Of a stretch of DNA of 64,000 bases, positions 22,701-45,894 are shown piece after piece; position 1 is the stretch's first letter, and each line of letters starts with the position of its first letter. The position numbers were made by a program, and so were the translations under genes. Source of the stretch: Paralichthys olivaceus (taxonomy: Eukaryota > Chordata > Actinopteri > Pleuronectiformes > Paralichthyidae); assembly GCF_024713975.1 (NCBI RefSeq), contig NC_091111.1:9420501-9484500 (forward strand), read 5' to 3'. The notes under the pieces are model-generated. The model made no database searches, was not told the DNA's origin, and was given only the letters and a program-made list of their open reading frames with translations.

Positions 22701-25700
22701 TGTTATGGCAACATTAATAACACATCAGTTCTCATGCCTGCAGAGGATATGTTTTCATAATCAGGGAATAGTCTTTGGGTGTGTGCACGTGCTGCAGGGG
22801 ATATAGATATAACAACGTCAAAGGTGTGGTGCTTTGGTTCTTTGCTTTCTGTTGTCACGTCACACATACTGACAAAATACCTTTTGTGAGCAAAACAGGT
22901 CGTTCTGGCTTTGAGGATCAGAAAGTGTTGGGAGAGAGAAAATAAAACAGAAAGACAATATGAAAAACATTGTTTAATTCCATTTTTATTCATAACAATT
23001 GTGTCGCTGTGTGACTCAGTCTTCTGTTCAACTGCTAATCCTTCACTCCATTCTTTGGTAAATTATTAACCATTTTACATCAGTGGTGTGAACATATTCA
23101 TGTAGCACTGGTGCTGATAGTCCATCTCTATATCAGAGAAAACCACCACACAATGGAACAGTTGGTGTTGCTAGACGCACACTGATTCTAAATGTGAAAC
23201 GTGTGTTATATCTTTTTTAACCTCGCATTTATTTCATGTTGAAAGTTTAATGCACATACACACTGCAATGGTTTCATTTTCAGTTGCTATCAGTCACCCT
23301 TTCTGTGACGTTCCCCCAGGTGCGAGTGGCCAAACCTCACATTAGCTGTCCGATCCCGGAGTGCAGTGGCTACCTGAAGGAGAGCGTGGTGGTTTCCCAC
23401 TTGACCAATGAGGATGTGGCCAAATACCGTTACTTCCTGGAGTTGAATCAGCTGGATTCGAGCACCAAGCCGTGCCCCCAGTGCAGTGACTTCACCTCTC
23501 TGAAGAAGCACAACAACCAGTCCGAGCACAAGTACAAGGTAAGAAGACGGTTACGATACACACACACTGCCACCTGCACAGAGCAGAAGATTTAGAAACA
23601 GTGAAATAAATGAAATTAAACACAAACAGCTGATATATACCACCTACTAAAGTAATAAAAAGTAATCTAGGGGTGCTGCATAGCTGTGTCACTCCCCTCT
23701 CTCTCTCCCTTTCATGTTAAATCTGTCCCATCAAATAAAAACAAAACGTGCCCAAAAAGCATCTTTAAAAATGGAAATCTGAGCATGAGTCTGCTGTCTT
23801 CTGTCCTTACTGTAGATTCAGTGTGAGAATTGCCAGTTTGTGTGGTGCTTTAAATGCCACGCGCCCTGGCACAATGGCCTCAAATGTCGGGACTACAGGA
23901 AAGGAGACAAACTGCTACGAACGTGGGCAAGTGTCATCGAACATGGACAAAGAAACGCCCAGAAATGTCCACAGTGCAGGGTAAGAACCAGAGATCATTT
24001 CTGGGGGGGGGGTCACCAGATGCTTTTGGAGACAAAAATACAAACAATATAGTGGAAATGAAATGACTGATTTCAGAATGGGAATTGTTTTCACATTACA
24101 TTGTCTGTACCAGTGAAAAGATCTGCTCCAGAGTGATTTATAGTGAGTGTGTTTGTGTGCTTGGACAAGTTCTGGACATGTGTTGATTGTACTGGTGGGT
24201 CGTGACTCTAAAAGGTTGGGATACAAGCTTGTATGATGCTGTTTTTATGCTGTAGAGCTATGTATTATGGTTGCTGGCTGTTGCTGCAACAGAAGGTGGT
24301 CTGTAAATGGAAAGGGAGTTGACTGATGGAGCGTGGAATCAGTGTAGATGAATAAATCGATGAAGGTAAAGAAGCATTAAAAGCAGGACCGGGTGATGGA
24401 TGGGGCGCTGTAGAGCTGGGGATTTAAAGCGCATGGGCTGCAACAGATCCCAGACGCACAGATAATGTACATATTGGAAAAATAATAACATCTGTTGCTG
24501 CACAGAATCACATCTGGTCGACTGTCACAGTCACAAACCCAGCCTGGTCTTACCTCTCAGTCTCGTTAGAGCCAAGTGAGTCTACATTATCTAATGTGAC
24601 TGTCAGAAGATGAGAAAAGGAAGGCAAGAATCAAGCTCATTACCGGTACATGGGAAATGTTTGCTCACAGGAGCAAACGCCCTCCATCTGTGTTTGTCAC
24701 ACCGCGGCTCCCTGTCCCTGAATTCCTGCTCTGGAAGCAGAGAGAGAGGATTTAACTGTGAAGCCGACAAATTGGTGTCAGGCTGTGTTTGGGTGGGGGA
24801 AAAAAAAAGAGGTGGAGAGCAGCTACGGGAAGACAGCTCAGTGATACAGCAGCCAAGAAGCGGAGATCCATTAGCTGAGCTGCTGCGTTCATGCTGCTGT
24901 GTCCTTCAATTGATACTGAACCTGAGTCTTTTAGTTTCAAATGTGGAAACAAGAAAAACAGCTGCCAGTGTTGCATTCAAATGTCAACCAAGTTCCGAAA
25001 TTGTACCATCATTGTGTTTTTATCTCTTTCCGTTTCTAGATCCATATACAGCGTACAGAGGGATGTGACCACATGACATGCACACAATGTAACACAAACT
25101 TCTGTTACCGCTGTGGGGAGCGCTACCGACACCTTAGGTGAGACACTTTCTTTCTTCCTTGTTTTTTTTTCTCTTGCTGCCACTCTTCTTTCCCGCGGCT
25201 CAGATTTGATTTCCACTGTCTTTTTTCGGCAGGTTTTTCGGGGACCATACTTCGAACCTCAGCGTGTTCGGCTGCAAGTATCGCTATCTCCCCGATAAAC
25301 CTCATCTGAGACGGCTCATCAGAGGCTCCGTCTGTGGTATGTTGGTATATTTTGTGCATGTGGTTGGGGGAAGTGAATCCGGGATCTGCACCTTGAGAAG
25401 CTTTTTATTTTTCTTAGCATTCTGTCAGATATATTGAGATTTACACTTATACGGCTAATGTCTCTTCTGTTATTACCTGCTGATTTGTTTTTATTAAGTA
25501 TAATAGTTTTAACAAAGCATCAAAATGAGTGCAGTTGATGAGTTATGTGTCATTAAATAGTTATTAGGGATAAATGTTTCTTCATGTGTTAGATTATAAA
25601 AAAGACTAACGGCCCTATCTTACATTCTTTTGCTAGTTCCAAACTGATGCCGTTTTCATTTTCTCTGTCCAGCGTCTACATTGTTTAAATACCAAAATGC

Positions 25701-27490
25701 ACTTGCACCCATCTGAGCACCCATGGGTGTGCTGTTCCTAAGATAAGGTGTGGTCAGGTGCAACCACTGTTATGGAGAGGCAGCGGAAAGCAATTGCGTA
25801 TTTGACTGAACCAACAACAACCCGGTCTGAATTCAACAACACAGTATTTCCCCTTTATTATAAGGAAGTATTATCAAGACTCACAGATGGTCTGACATGT
25901 ATTAGTATGATGCTGATGTAAAGAAGGTGCATGGCCACCATCAACCAGAGTTTAATCTAAATCTAATGGACCACACGGTGCTTTCCTTAGAGCCACAGCT
26001 CGAGAATAGCTGAAAACAGCTATTTGCAAAACGTACTGTACGAAAACATTCTGTATGATATAGCTGCATCCTCAGAGAGCACATTCACGTCTGACTGTAC
26101 TTGCGGAGGCCACCGAGGAAAGCTTTATAATGAAGTGTGAATGAATCACACACTGCATCAGATTATGTTATCCATAATTATCCTTTCACGTTTATCAAAT
26201 GATTGCAGCAGCGAGCCTGCAGGAGTTTTAACTCCTCTGATAGATTTGTTTGACTCTGTTCTCCATGACAGCTACAGCTAGTCATACCAGCGGGAGCCTG
26301 TCGGACTGGCAGCTAATTTGCCCCCTAACAAGAATAATTTACCCATTATAGCTCTCATCGTGTCACGGAGTGTTAGCACCACAGATTTTACACTTCATAT
26401 GAATGATTTGACTCTAACCTGCTCTGCACTCAGTAACTTCTGTGACTGCACACTGGCGACCAAATGTTAAAAAAACTCTGCAGGGATGCATTAAAATTTG
26501 AATACGATGCAACAACAAAATAAATCATTAAAATTGAACCATGCAATGTTTGTCCCAACTGAAAGAGCATGAAATCATTCTGAATGAGTCTCTGTCCACT
26601 GTCTGTTTCTCTCTGCAGCCACTAAGGTGCTGATAGCTCCAGTAGCCATTCTGCTGGTCGTGGTGCTGGGAGCTCTCGCACTGGTGATAGGTAACTTAAC
26701 TACACACATGAACACACATGGGAAGTAATCAGGGGAAGAGCAGTAAACAAGATAACAGCGATATTTTGTTCCAACCAGTAACACGGCAACACTGTCAATG
26801 ACATGTTTTTCAAAAAGAAACTAGAGCAGTGGCCATTGTAAACATATCTGTTGACAATGGGCCGATGGATGGATGATCAGACAGAAAGATATATGATGGT
26901 CCTATTGATGGATGGATGGATAGATAGATGGACATATAGATAGATAAAAAGATAGATTGTTTTTATCTTTCTTTCTCTCTGCATCTTTGTCTCTCTCTCT
27001 CTCGTCTGTCTCACTGACTTGTACTTGTTGCAGCTACAGCACCATCCAGCTGCCGACTCTTTCAGTCTTTTGAAACCATCGATGCCTCAGCTGAGCTGTA
27101 ATTAGTGTTAACCTCTTTCCCGTGTCTGTGTCTGACAGATGTTCTGCCGAGGGCTAACATGCCGTGATGGCAGATTCATATTTGTTTTCATCGTTAATAG
27201 AATCAGCGTCTTCAATCCTCCCTCTCTTTCGGCTCGCTTAATTCGACATATGACAAATCTGTTTACAAGGCACCATAATATTGAATAATCAAATCAGATC
27301 CATCTGGAAATGTCGTGAGATTTTAACATTGATAGACATTGATAGATATCAGAAAAAAGCATATTCATACATTTTGCCTGGACCTTTACAAACACTGTGC
27401 TTGTCCGCAGGTTTGGTGGTTTTCCCCGTCTACTATGTGTGTAAGAGGAGGAAGAAGCAGCGCACTCAGGGCTCTGGACGGTGGATCTGA
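18429..27490 (+). CDS. rnf217: rnf217, RBR-type E3 ubiquitin ligase
   Basis: RING-between-RING ligase with a C-terminal membrane segment. These enzymes pass ubiquitin through a catalytic cysteine in RING2. Seven coding exons: 18429-19337, 23320-23538, 23816-23980, 25040-25137, 25233-25336, 26619-26690, 27411-27490; total 1,647 nt, 548 aa (human is about 542). Residues 1-270 are low complexity and acidic. RING1 starts at C272 (CRVCLEDK). The IBR lies in exons 2-3 (PCPQC, CQFVWCFKCHAPWH). RING2 is in exon 4 with TEGCDHMTC, making C440 the likely catalytic residue, followed by NTNFCYRCGERY. A hydrophobic helix runs from about 500 to 530 (exons 6-7), then a basic tail KRRKKQR and TGA. The first ATG of the open frame was used; it sits at the edge of the CpG-rich start region. 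Position next to nkain2 and tpd52l1 matches human RNF217. Confidence 0.95.
19338..19935. repeat. higher-order GT minisatellite on the rnf217 exon 1 donor
   Basis: Begins inside the exon 1 donor (CAG|gtcggtgtgtg). Long GT tracts alternate with two related unique pieces: A, ggggcaaagttgtggaatga then gatgatacagtatataatgc; and B, gagtcaagatcatgatacag then tgtattatgcagcagg. A-B pairs occur three times (A near 19361, 19528, 19684; B near 19471, 19622, 19788), then a decayed fourth unit follows to about 19935. A and B share the 'atacagt-tat-atgcagcag' core, so B looks like a diverged duplicate of A. Confidence 0.9.
20600..20770. mobile_element. dispersed fish repeat fragment (non-LTR tail-like)
   Basis: Contains tttccacaaaacttggtgga, gaatgggacagaggccaag and gaacccatgacattttgatg. 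I know these phrases from a very abundant teleost repeat. Related wording is at 21215-21300, 45758-45894 and 63235-63525. No reverse transcriptase is coded. Confidence 0.5.
21215..21300. mobile_element. dispersed fish repeat fragment, second piece
   Basis: Contains aatttggtgcaatttgattg, aatttaaggggaatgttgg and gtggcggaggcatgtgctca, closely matching 45830-45890. Probably the 3' part of the element begun at 20600, separated by unrelated sequence. Confidence 0.5.
22001..22455. mobile_element. MITE-like repeat with inverted ends, copy 2
   Basis: Starts catagactgtataaaaagat and ends gccgtccatctttattga. It shares the same internal landmarks as 5053-5356 (tagtttggttcatgtcccat, cactaacatggaggaggcag, gccaccagggtgg, ttggcttcacttgggg). 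Imperfect inverted ends, no coding capacity. Confidence 0.65.
23981..25039. other. rnf217 intron 3
   Basis: About 1.06 kb, non-coding. A G-run follows the donor (about 24002-24011). The 152-codon frame crossing the downstream acceptor has no domain and is ignored. Confidence 0.7.
25337..26618. other. rnf217 intron 5
   Basis: About 1.28 kb, AT-rich, no feature recognised. Confidence 0.7.
26691..27410. other. rnf217 intron 6
   Basis: About 0.72 kb. It carries a GATG/GATA tetranucleotide tract at about 26908-26957 and CT-rich sequence up to about 27005. No exon. Confidence 0.7.
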
Positions 27491-28415
27491 AAACCTGCCG
27501 CCGCACTGCATCCAGACCACGCAGCTTGAAACGACGACGCCCACATTTCCTCAGGGACAGACGTGCCAGGCTGAGTCATCGCAGAAGTATTAGAGGAACA
27601 TCGGATATTGAGCAGTAAATGAGGACGAGGATAATCAAGCTGAAAAAGACGTAAAAACCCACACAAATGTAAGTTGAATTCTGGAGGAATCACTGTCTGG
27701 TCACATAACAGAGAACCAGTGTTAAAATCTCTTAAAACTTAATAACATTTCACAGCCATGAGGACTTTGCCGGACACGTCACTGTAAGTTTCAGCAGCGC
27801 ACACATGCAGCTTTTCAGTCTCACATTTACCGCTGTCTTTCTGGAGAGCAAATCCAAACATAGGTAACCGACAGACATGTTTACGCCCGCACATGTGAGA
27901 ATGCATTGAAAGAGGATATGTTCGGTTACTGAAAGAGAACATTTTCAAGGAACACTCACTGCTGGAAGAACTGGTGAATGATCGGAGGCACTCGCAGGTG
28001 AATAATGCAGATAGAAAGGAAAGGAAGCACACACTGGAAAGTAGAAGAACTGAAGTCTGATGGTTTGGAGGATGATGCGACTCTGGTACTCTGGGTGGCT
28101 AATCCGGATAAAGCTGACTCTGTCTGAGCTCATGTTCTTGCTTGAAGACGTGAAAGTTGGTTTGCGTGGCTTTTTATAAACACAATTACAGCACCAGTGG
28201 GATTTTAGTGAACCTCCATTGTTCTCTGTTGAGGATTTCCATCAACTCCTTCCTCTTATGTGCCTCTGTCTTCCTCACTTTCTTTTCATTCTTCCTCGCT
28301 GGACGGTGGCTCACACACAGACACACACACTCAAACAGATCACTATAGACTGGAGACCTGGAGATTTGCCCCAGTAACTCACACAACAATCAGCTTTTTC
28401 CCAAATGGGTGACAC

Positions 28416-28417
28416 AG

Positions 28418-28469
<52 letters not shown>
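28416..28469. repeat. (CA)n microsatellite
   Basis: Uninterrupted CA dinucleotides, about 27 units, in the 3' flank of rnf217. Confidence 0.95.
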
Positions 28470-28472
<3 letters not shown>

Positions 28473-31400
28473 CCCGACCTGCCAGCTCCTCTCTATCGCA
28501 CCGACATGCTGTATGCCAGTATCTGCATCATCAAAAAAAAAAAAAAAAGCTAAGCTGCTGTGTGGTGATTGTGCCAAAACAAAACGCTGAACGTGGCAGG
28601 ACAAACGGTCGACCCCGTCTCTTTGTTAGCTTAGTTTTTTTGTTATTTTTTTTTAGGTAGCAGCCCTTTGCAGAGGTTTGGGTGGCGTCTCTCTCTGTGT
28701 TGTGGCGTCTGTGCAAGATCACGCAGGTTGCAGACGTGATTATGCACGAGGCAACTGGAAACCATTCAGAAGCACTTATGCAAAGAATTAAAATGACTGA
28801 TCATATAATTTTGCAAATGGTGCCTGTCGAAACACAGAATACAGTGTTTGAGGTTTTAATTTGCTTTTTTATTGTAGTGGGGAGGGTGGTGTACTGAAAC
28901 ATAAATAGGATGCTTGATTCTTATACACGAATATATATTTAATAGAATAGAGGGCGTCATCAGGTTGCTGTGCACTGGATATGTGGTAGATTTAGTTTGG
29001 ATTTAAATTATAAGGAGGTCAGGTTTTCAAGCATTTCAAGAATCCATCTGAAAAGTTTGGGGTTTTCTTGATGTCTTTGGAAGGAAAGGAGGATTTCTGT
29101 TGGCTTGAGAGTTTGTATAGTGACATGGTGGTTTTTAACACACTCACACCTCTTAACTCATTTACACGCACCTAAGCAAGCTCACACAAGTGGCGCTGCC
29201 AGGAAGCAGGAGATTTTCAAGAGCTTTAAAGGTCGTCACCTGGCAGCAGCCTGTTCTCTGTCCTTCACTTTATCCCTCTGTCCTTTCCTCCCTGCTGTCA
29301 TTCCTTCATTTATTGTGTTTCACTGCTTTTTCTCTGATCTCTCACTTTGCTAAACATCTCTTGTCCACCTGGATTTACATCCCTCTGACCTCAGCTGTGA
29401 GAGGAGGCGGGGAGGATGCCAGTAACGTTACGAAAGACTCTATTTTACAAGAGTAGGTGAACATCCACTGGAGCTGTGGCTGAAAAAGCTGGAGGCTCTG
29501 ATATGTGGGGATAGCACAGAGCTACATGTGGTGCACGCTGCGGTCGAGCACAGAGGGGTTTGTTTTTATCCCATCACTTCATGGAGCTATCTTTTCTATG
29601 TTGCTCTTTGTGCACATTTTAATGGAGAGACTAGATGAAAACAGAAGGTTGAGGAAAAGCACAATATGTCTGCACAGTGAGTACAGTGATGAAAAAGATA
29701 TGGAGTGAGACAATGATGAAAGGTTGAGGAGGAACCTGCAGTGCATTTTGGTTAAGGCTGCACTGTTAATCATCTTTAAATCTTAATTCACACTTATCTG
29801 TGATCTCATTTTGAATTCTGCTGCATTTTACTTTGGGACATCAGCTGTATCAAAACAAGTGCTTCTACTTTTCCCCCCAAAGAATTTTAAGAGCCCCCGA
29901 AATGCGGCATTATCTATTCTTTCTCCCTCAGCCAATGACAATGCAGTGTCACGCCTGCGTGATGAAGAATAAAAGTAAAACAGCAGTGAAATAGACAAAG
30001 AAATCCCAGCTGAGAAAATTGTGATTCTCATTTTTCCCAAAATGCTGCAGCCCTAATGTTGCTCACCAGTTACAGGAATATGTTACAGAATGGTTCATCT
30101 CTGAATCCTCACTAAATCCAGGATTTAAGGTGTAAAGGAAAAGCAGGGTTGATGATGATGATGAAGTTGTGCACATGGTACATTTTTCCAGCTTCAGGGA
30201 TCTGAAACCTTTTTCTACTGTCTAGTGCAGTGAAACTGTACATACAATGTTCCTGAAGGACAGAGAGTGAACTGCTCCACACTGATTTCACAAGAGGTTC
30301 TGAATCTGGGGTTTGAATGAACTCTCAGGGAGTCTGTTTTTTTCTGTTCACTCTCCGCACACACGAGCTGTGCCACAAAAAATCGCCAAGATTCAAAATG
30401 CTGACTGATACATTTACCTAGAGCTGCCTAGCAACTATGTTAATTCTAGGAAGTAAAAAAAGAAAGTCATCTTGTGTCAGCGTTTCTGCGGCCGTGTTGT
30501 GAATCCCAGACTGAAAACGGGAACTAGAAGAAAATGTGTTTTGATGAATCAGCACTGGGAAAATGAATGTGTAGGTTTTTTTGGCCAAACAAAAAAGCTG
30601 TTGTTGACTTGAAATGTTTTATCGCCTAATGTGTTGTATCTAACTGCTTATTTCGCAAGACACTGACATGTTGGTTTGATTGACATGTGACTGAAGCATG
30701 TAGCGTGACGGATGTTTGTACTTTTGATTGTTTGCAGTACAGGGAAATGTATCAGCAGAGGGAAACCAGGTGAATTTTTTTTTTTTTTAGGACTTGAACA
30801 CAACATGTTACCAAAAGGAGTTGTGCCCAACCTAGAGATGATTTATCTTGTGATCATTGCCAGAAAATTTCACAAAAAACACATCATTTGCTCTGCAGCT
30901 TTCCGTGAGCATGAGTTTACTGTCACAGTTATGAATGTGTGCATCTATTTAGCTGCAGGACAAATGTAAATGATATGGTTTTCTAACACTTTGGTATTTG
31001 TTACAGTTCATCCACCCAGATCTGATGTCCTACTCTTCTGTTCATGTCTGTTCATGCTTTAGAATTCTGCCCACTGATGCAATGTAAAGACTTATCACCG
31101 CATATTACTAACTTCAACACCGACATGAACAATAATTTTGGTTGAAGCTTTACATGCTAAAAAAAAAAAAAAAGCTCTGTGTTGTTCCCTCAGTGACCTG
31201 AGAGTTGTTTTAGCCCGTTAGTTTTCTTTGCCGGGGTGTATTGGCAGGCTGATGCCCCTGGTTCTTTTTTAGTTTGTGTTCCAGTCCCAGTAATGTTTGC
31301 GTAAATATGCAATGGTGCCTTCACAGCCATTATTGATCAGGGTTTGACAAGCTGTGGTTCAGGTTGAAAATGGGAGTCAAATCTATCACAGCTAGGCCAT

Positions 31401-31545
31401 GGAAGAGTTGTTTTAAGAGGAAAGCTGAAGACCATTTTGTGACAAAATCTGTCAACGGACACACTGACTGAAACAGCTGCTGAATGGCACACACACAAAC
31501 ACATAGGACAAAAACTAAACCCACCATGTTGTTGCATTTGTTATG

Positions 31546-31904
31546 TAGAGGTGAATCTCAATAAATCTGAATATCGTGGAAAAGTTCATTTTTTCCATTA
31601 TTTAATTCAAATTATTTTTTTATAGAATATATTCTAGATTTATTAGACAAAGAGTGAAATATGTCTTTTGATTCCAATTATTACGGCTCACATCTCATCT
31701 ACATAAAAATATTTGAATATTCCTAAAATCAATCCAAACAGGATTCATAATAATGTCAGGCAGGTTGGCCGGCCAACCAAGCACCGTAATATGGTCCGCA
31801 AACCAGTTTGTCTAGAATATACACATTTTTCCTTTGTTAAACTGCTGTTGAAAAAAATACTGAACATTTTCAAGATATTTGAACTTTTTTGAGATGCACC
31901 TCTA
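31546..31904. mobile_element. TA-flanked non-autonomous DNA transposon
   Basis: About 359 bp bounded by TA on both sides. The left end, after TA, reads gaggtgaatctcaataaatc then gaatatcgtggaaaagttca. The reverse complement of the right end reads gaggtgcatctcaaaaaagt then caaatatcttgaaaatgttc. These are inverted terminal repeats of roughly 42 bp with few mismatches. The interior has gccggccaaccaagcaccgt, as in a family I recall from many fish. TA duplication is the Tc1/mariner habit, but no transposase is coded and the superfamily is inferred. Confidence 0.75.
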
Positions 31905-32539
31905 CTTTAGAAGTCTGGACTCCAAATTTAAGAGAACAGTGAATGGAACCATTGTTTAATACAGCCGTCAATCTGTTAACCAGCACAGAGCAATGTCCAG
32001 GTCAATCAGGCTTTTTGATAACAATGTGTGATTTATCTTGATAAAACTAGAAATTCAAAGAAGAAACCTAATGTCTACATCCAGGGTGAAACTTTCACCT
32101 GTGGCTCATACTAACCTCACTGTTTTGACTGTTTAGATTAAAAGGAGGAAACACCCTCCACATTTAATAGTTGCCATCGGGCTGGTTTGAGACTAACACG
32201 CTTAGTGAGGATGGTGATTAAACCAAAAAGATGCGTCATTTGCAGGAAATCAAATGTCCATTTCAAGACAATCACACAGAGGAATTTTAACTCAGGAGGC
32301 CTGTTGGTGTTCAGTTTGCAGTACTCAGTGTACTCGCTGAAAAAAACAGAATCTTATTTGTACATGTATGACACTTTTAATCAAGGGTGTTTCTATACAG
32401 AGAAATGCCTTAAACTTGATGTGAGTGCTCTTTGTTTGCACCCAAAACCCACATTCTTCCACCTGCTGCCACTGATAATCTGTCTGCTGATATTATTATT
32501 ATTACTGTTCACTCAGCCAGGCACGACGATCTGACGGAG

Positions 32540-32545
32540 AATAAA
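32540..32545 (+). terminator. candidate rnf217 poly(A) signal
   Basis: AATAAA followed within 30 bp by a GT-rich stretch (gtgtctcagtctg). It lies 5 kb after the stop codon, so assignment to rnf217 is speculative. Confidence 0.2.
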
Positions 32546-32944
32546 TACAACTGGATCAAAGTGTCTCAGTCTGACTTATTTAATGTGAATATATGACACC
32601 ACAAAAACAATAGTTTAGTGCTTTTATTATTTTAGTATTTTTTTAGGATATTGAGTGTATGTGGCCTTCAGTATAAACATCTGTAGGTCTGTCACCATGT
32701 CTCTCACCAGTCTCCCTCTCTATCTGTGACCACAATTGTGACTACAGTTTTATGCCAACAGGGGTCGCCATTGTACCATAGAAGCCCATTACCTTGATTT
32801 CTAAATTGAACAATGAGTGCATTACAAGTATATACATTGTAACAGAAACATATCATTTTATTTGATTAAAAAAATAAATAGGGTATTTACTGAATAAAAA
32901 TCAAAAGGATAATACTGATTGAATCTCTTTCTTTGCTTATTGAA

Positions 32945-33040
32945 TAGTTTATGTTTGCACTGTGAAGGAGTGGCTCTATAATTCAATGTACACCCTGTTC
33001 AATGACAATAAGGCATTCTTATTCTTATTATTCTCATTAC
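32945..33040. mobile_element. retroelement 3'-tail-like fragment
   Basis: Reads gtttgcactgtgaaggagtg, then attcaatgtacaccctgttc, then caatgacaataaggcattct and repeated attctt units. This resembles the 3' end of common fish LINE/SINE copies (ending in a 'tgacaataaaggcattct' run). Short and truncated. Confidence 0.45.
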
Positions 33041-33451
33041 ATTTGTTAACAGTATTTATTAATGATGAGGGCTGCATACACAAAGCAGTAAATATAAAGT
33101 TTAAAAGGCACCAATTTCTGTAATTTCTAATATATATATTTCCATAAAAATTCCTATGTAAGTATTTTCAGCTTATACCATTTTATTATTACAATTCAGA
33201 ACAAACTTATGCTGCAACATCAATGTTAAACTTAGGTTTGACACTTTAGTAAATGCACACCTATAATAAACTTTCTTTTTTTAGTAAACTTGAATTCAGG
33301 ACATTAAACTTTTACATTGGCAAGTATCGCTACTTTTATAGATAAGGTGAGATTTGCCATTTTGCAGCAGCATAAGGGGATAGTGAAATACACACTCAGT
33401 ACAAATAGAATAATAACAAATAGTAAAGTAAATAGAATGTACAATGTACAC

Positions 33452-33500
33452 AGAATATATATCTTTATAGCTAGATATATATTCTAAAGATATATATTCT
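33452..33500. repeat. AT palindrome with a third arm
   Basis: agaatatatatc (33452-33463) is followed after 10 bp by its exact reverse complement gatatatattct (33474-33485), and that arm is repeated directly at 33489-33500. It lies about 450 bp upstream of the tpd52l1 start codon. Confidence 0.85.
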
Positions 33501-33680
33501 GTATATATAGTATAAAAGCGTGAAAAGTTAAATTGCACAGTTGCACATAGATATTTAAAATTACACATATATAGATTTTCAATTGCACAATTACATTGGT
33601 TAAAACCCTGAGTGAGATATATAAAGTGCATGTGGTCGACAAGTGTAAATACATGACTGACTTCCTCCACCAATGACAAA

Positions 33681-33952
33681 CAACAATTAAAAAGTGTGTA
33701 GTTCCGCCTCGTGAGGAAACATGTCCGGAACATTCAACCAAACAAATTACAACCGAGCGATCTGATTGGCTCGCGCGCAAAGCTCCGCCTGGGGAAGCTG
33801 GGGCAGCGCGTGACCCCCGAGCAGAGCCGAGTAAACCCGAGCGGTGATAAATACTCATCGAGCCACCGAGCCGGCTGCAGCCGTGCACTGCCTCCCTGTC
33901 TGTGTCTGTGTCTCCCGAGGATATCAGAGGAGTCCACCTGCCTGTGTCTGAG
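33681..33952 (+). promoter_or_regulatory. tpd52l1 promoter and 5' UTR
   Basis: GC-rich block directly before the tpd52l1 ATG. It has an inverted CCAAT box (gattgg; ATTGG at 33765-33769) and, 78 bp further on, a TATA-like ATAAATA at 33847-33853. Transcription would then start near 33880, giving a 5' UTR of about 75 nt. Motif-based inference only. Confidence 0.5.
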
Positions 33953-45146
<11,194 letters not shown>

Positions 45147-45757
45147 AGCTGCATCCGAAACCGTGAGGCGGGACTAAAAACCAGGAGCTGTATCACTGAT
45201 GTATCTCAGCACTTTGTCACATATCCACTAAAAGCTCTGACTGAAATGTTACAGAATCATTTTATTTGAAGTCCAAGTCAGGATCAGGAGGCAGAAAAAC
45301 CAAAATCCAGAGGTGAGAGGAAAAAGTGAATTGTTCTTAAAATGTGATCTGATCTTCATCTAAGTAGCAACGTGCTTCAGCTAATTACTCACAGACAATT
45401 GTAATTATTCTTAACAGAACGTCCTTTAAATATCCACAGTACTGGAGGAAAAAGAACGTGAACCCTCAGATTTAAACATTAGTAGAAGTAGATTTACTTT
45501 CATGTTTAGATTATTGGTCCTGCTACTTCACACATTAACAACAGGCAGACACCCGGACATCCTCCTGTAAGAAACCCTCATACACTTTGGGATTGGACTG
45601 ATTTATGATGAATCTGCTTCTTCATGATTGTGAACTTTCCAAACTCAGAGACAAGAAGCAGTTTCCATCATGATGATCCGTGCACTGTACTTCTGAAGCT
45701 CTCCTGAATGTTCAATATATTGGTTCTTCCCAAACAATTTCAATTCACCCATTCCCC

Positions 45758-45894
45758 AGGGATTACTTCATGGATCTTGATTGAAAAAACTAATCAGGCA
45801 CATTTTGGGATATCAAAGAATTTGGTGCAGCTTGATTGAATTTAAGGAGACGGTTGAACTATGGCTCAGGTGTGAACTCTACTGAGTCACAGTT
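45758..45894. mobile_element. dispersed fish repeat fragment
   Basis: Contains gattacttcatggatcttg, tcaggcacattttgggatat and aatttggtgcagcttgattg, matching the fragment at 21215-21300 and a common fish repeat from memory. Confidence 0.55.

Larger units (their letters stand above)
19936..23319. other. rest of rnf217 intron 1
   Basis: Non-coding. It contains two pieces of a dispersed fish repeat (20600-20770 and 21215-21300), a MITE-like element (22001-22455), and a repeat-like section at 22490-22600 rich in ggttaaggttaggg-type wording. No exon was seen. Confidence 0.6.
27491..33680. other. rnf217 3' UTR and intergenic to tpd52l1
   Basis: No gene found. It holds a CA microsatellite (28416-28469), an A-run (28533-28548), a TA-flanked DNA element (31546-31904), a candidate poly(A) signal (32540), a retroelement-like tail (about 32945-33040) and an AT palindrome (33452-33500). 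The rnf217 3' UTR must lie at the left, but its end cannot be fixed. Confidence 0.55.

Noticed and set aside
24610..25068. 152-codon frame running into rnf217 exon 4
   Set aside because: It crosses the exon 4 acceptor in a different reading frame from RING2; intronic chance frame.
28533..28548. A-run that could mark a processed pseudogene or SINE tail
   Set aside because: No gene-like or SINE-like body precedes it and no target duplication was seen.
32187..32534. 115-codon plus-strand frame downstream of rnf217
   Set aside because: No domain, ends in a hydrophobic ATT-repeat-derived run, and no evidence of transcription.
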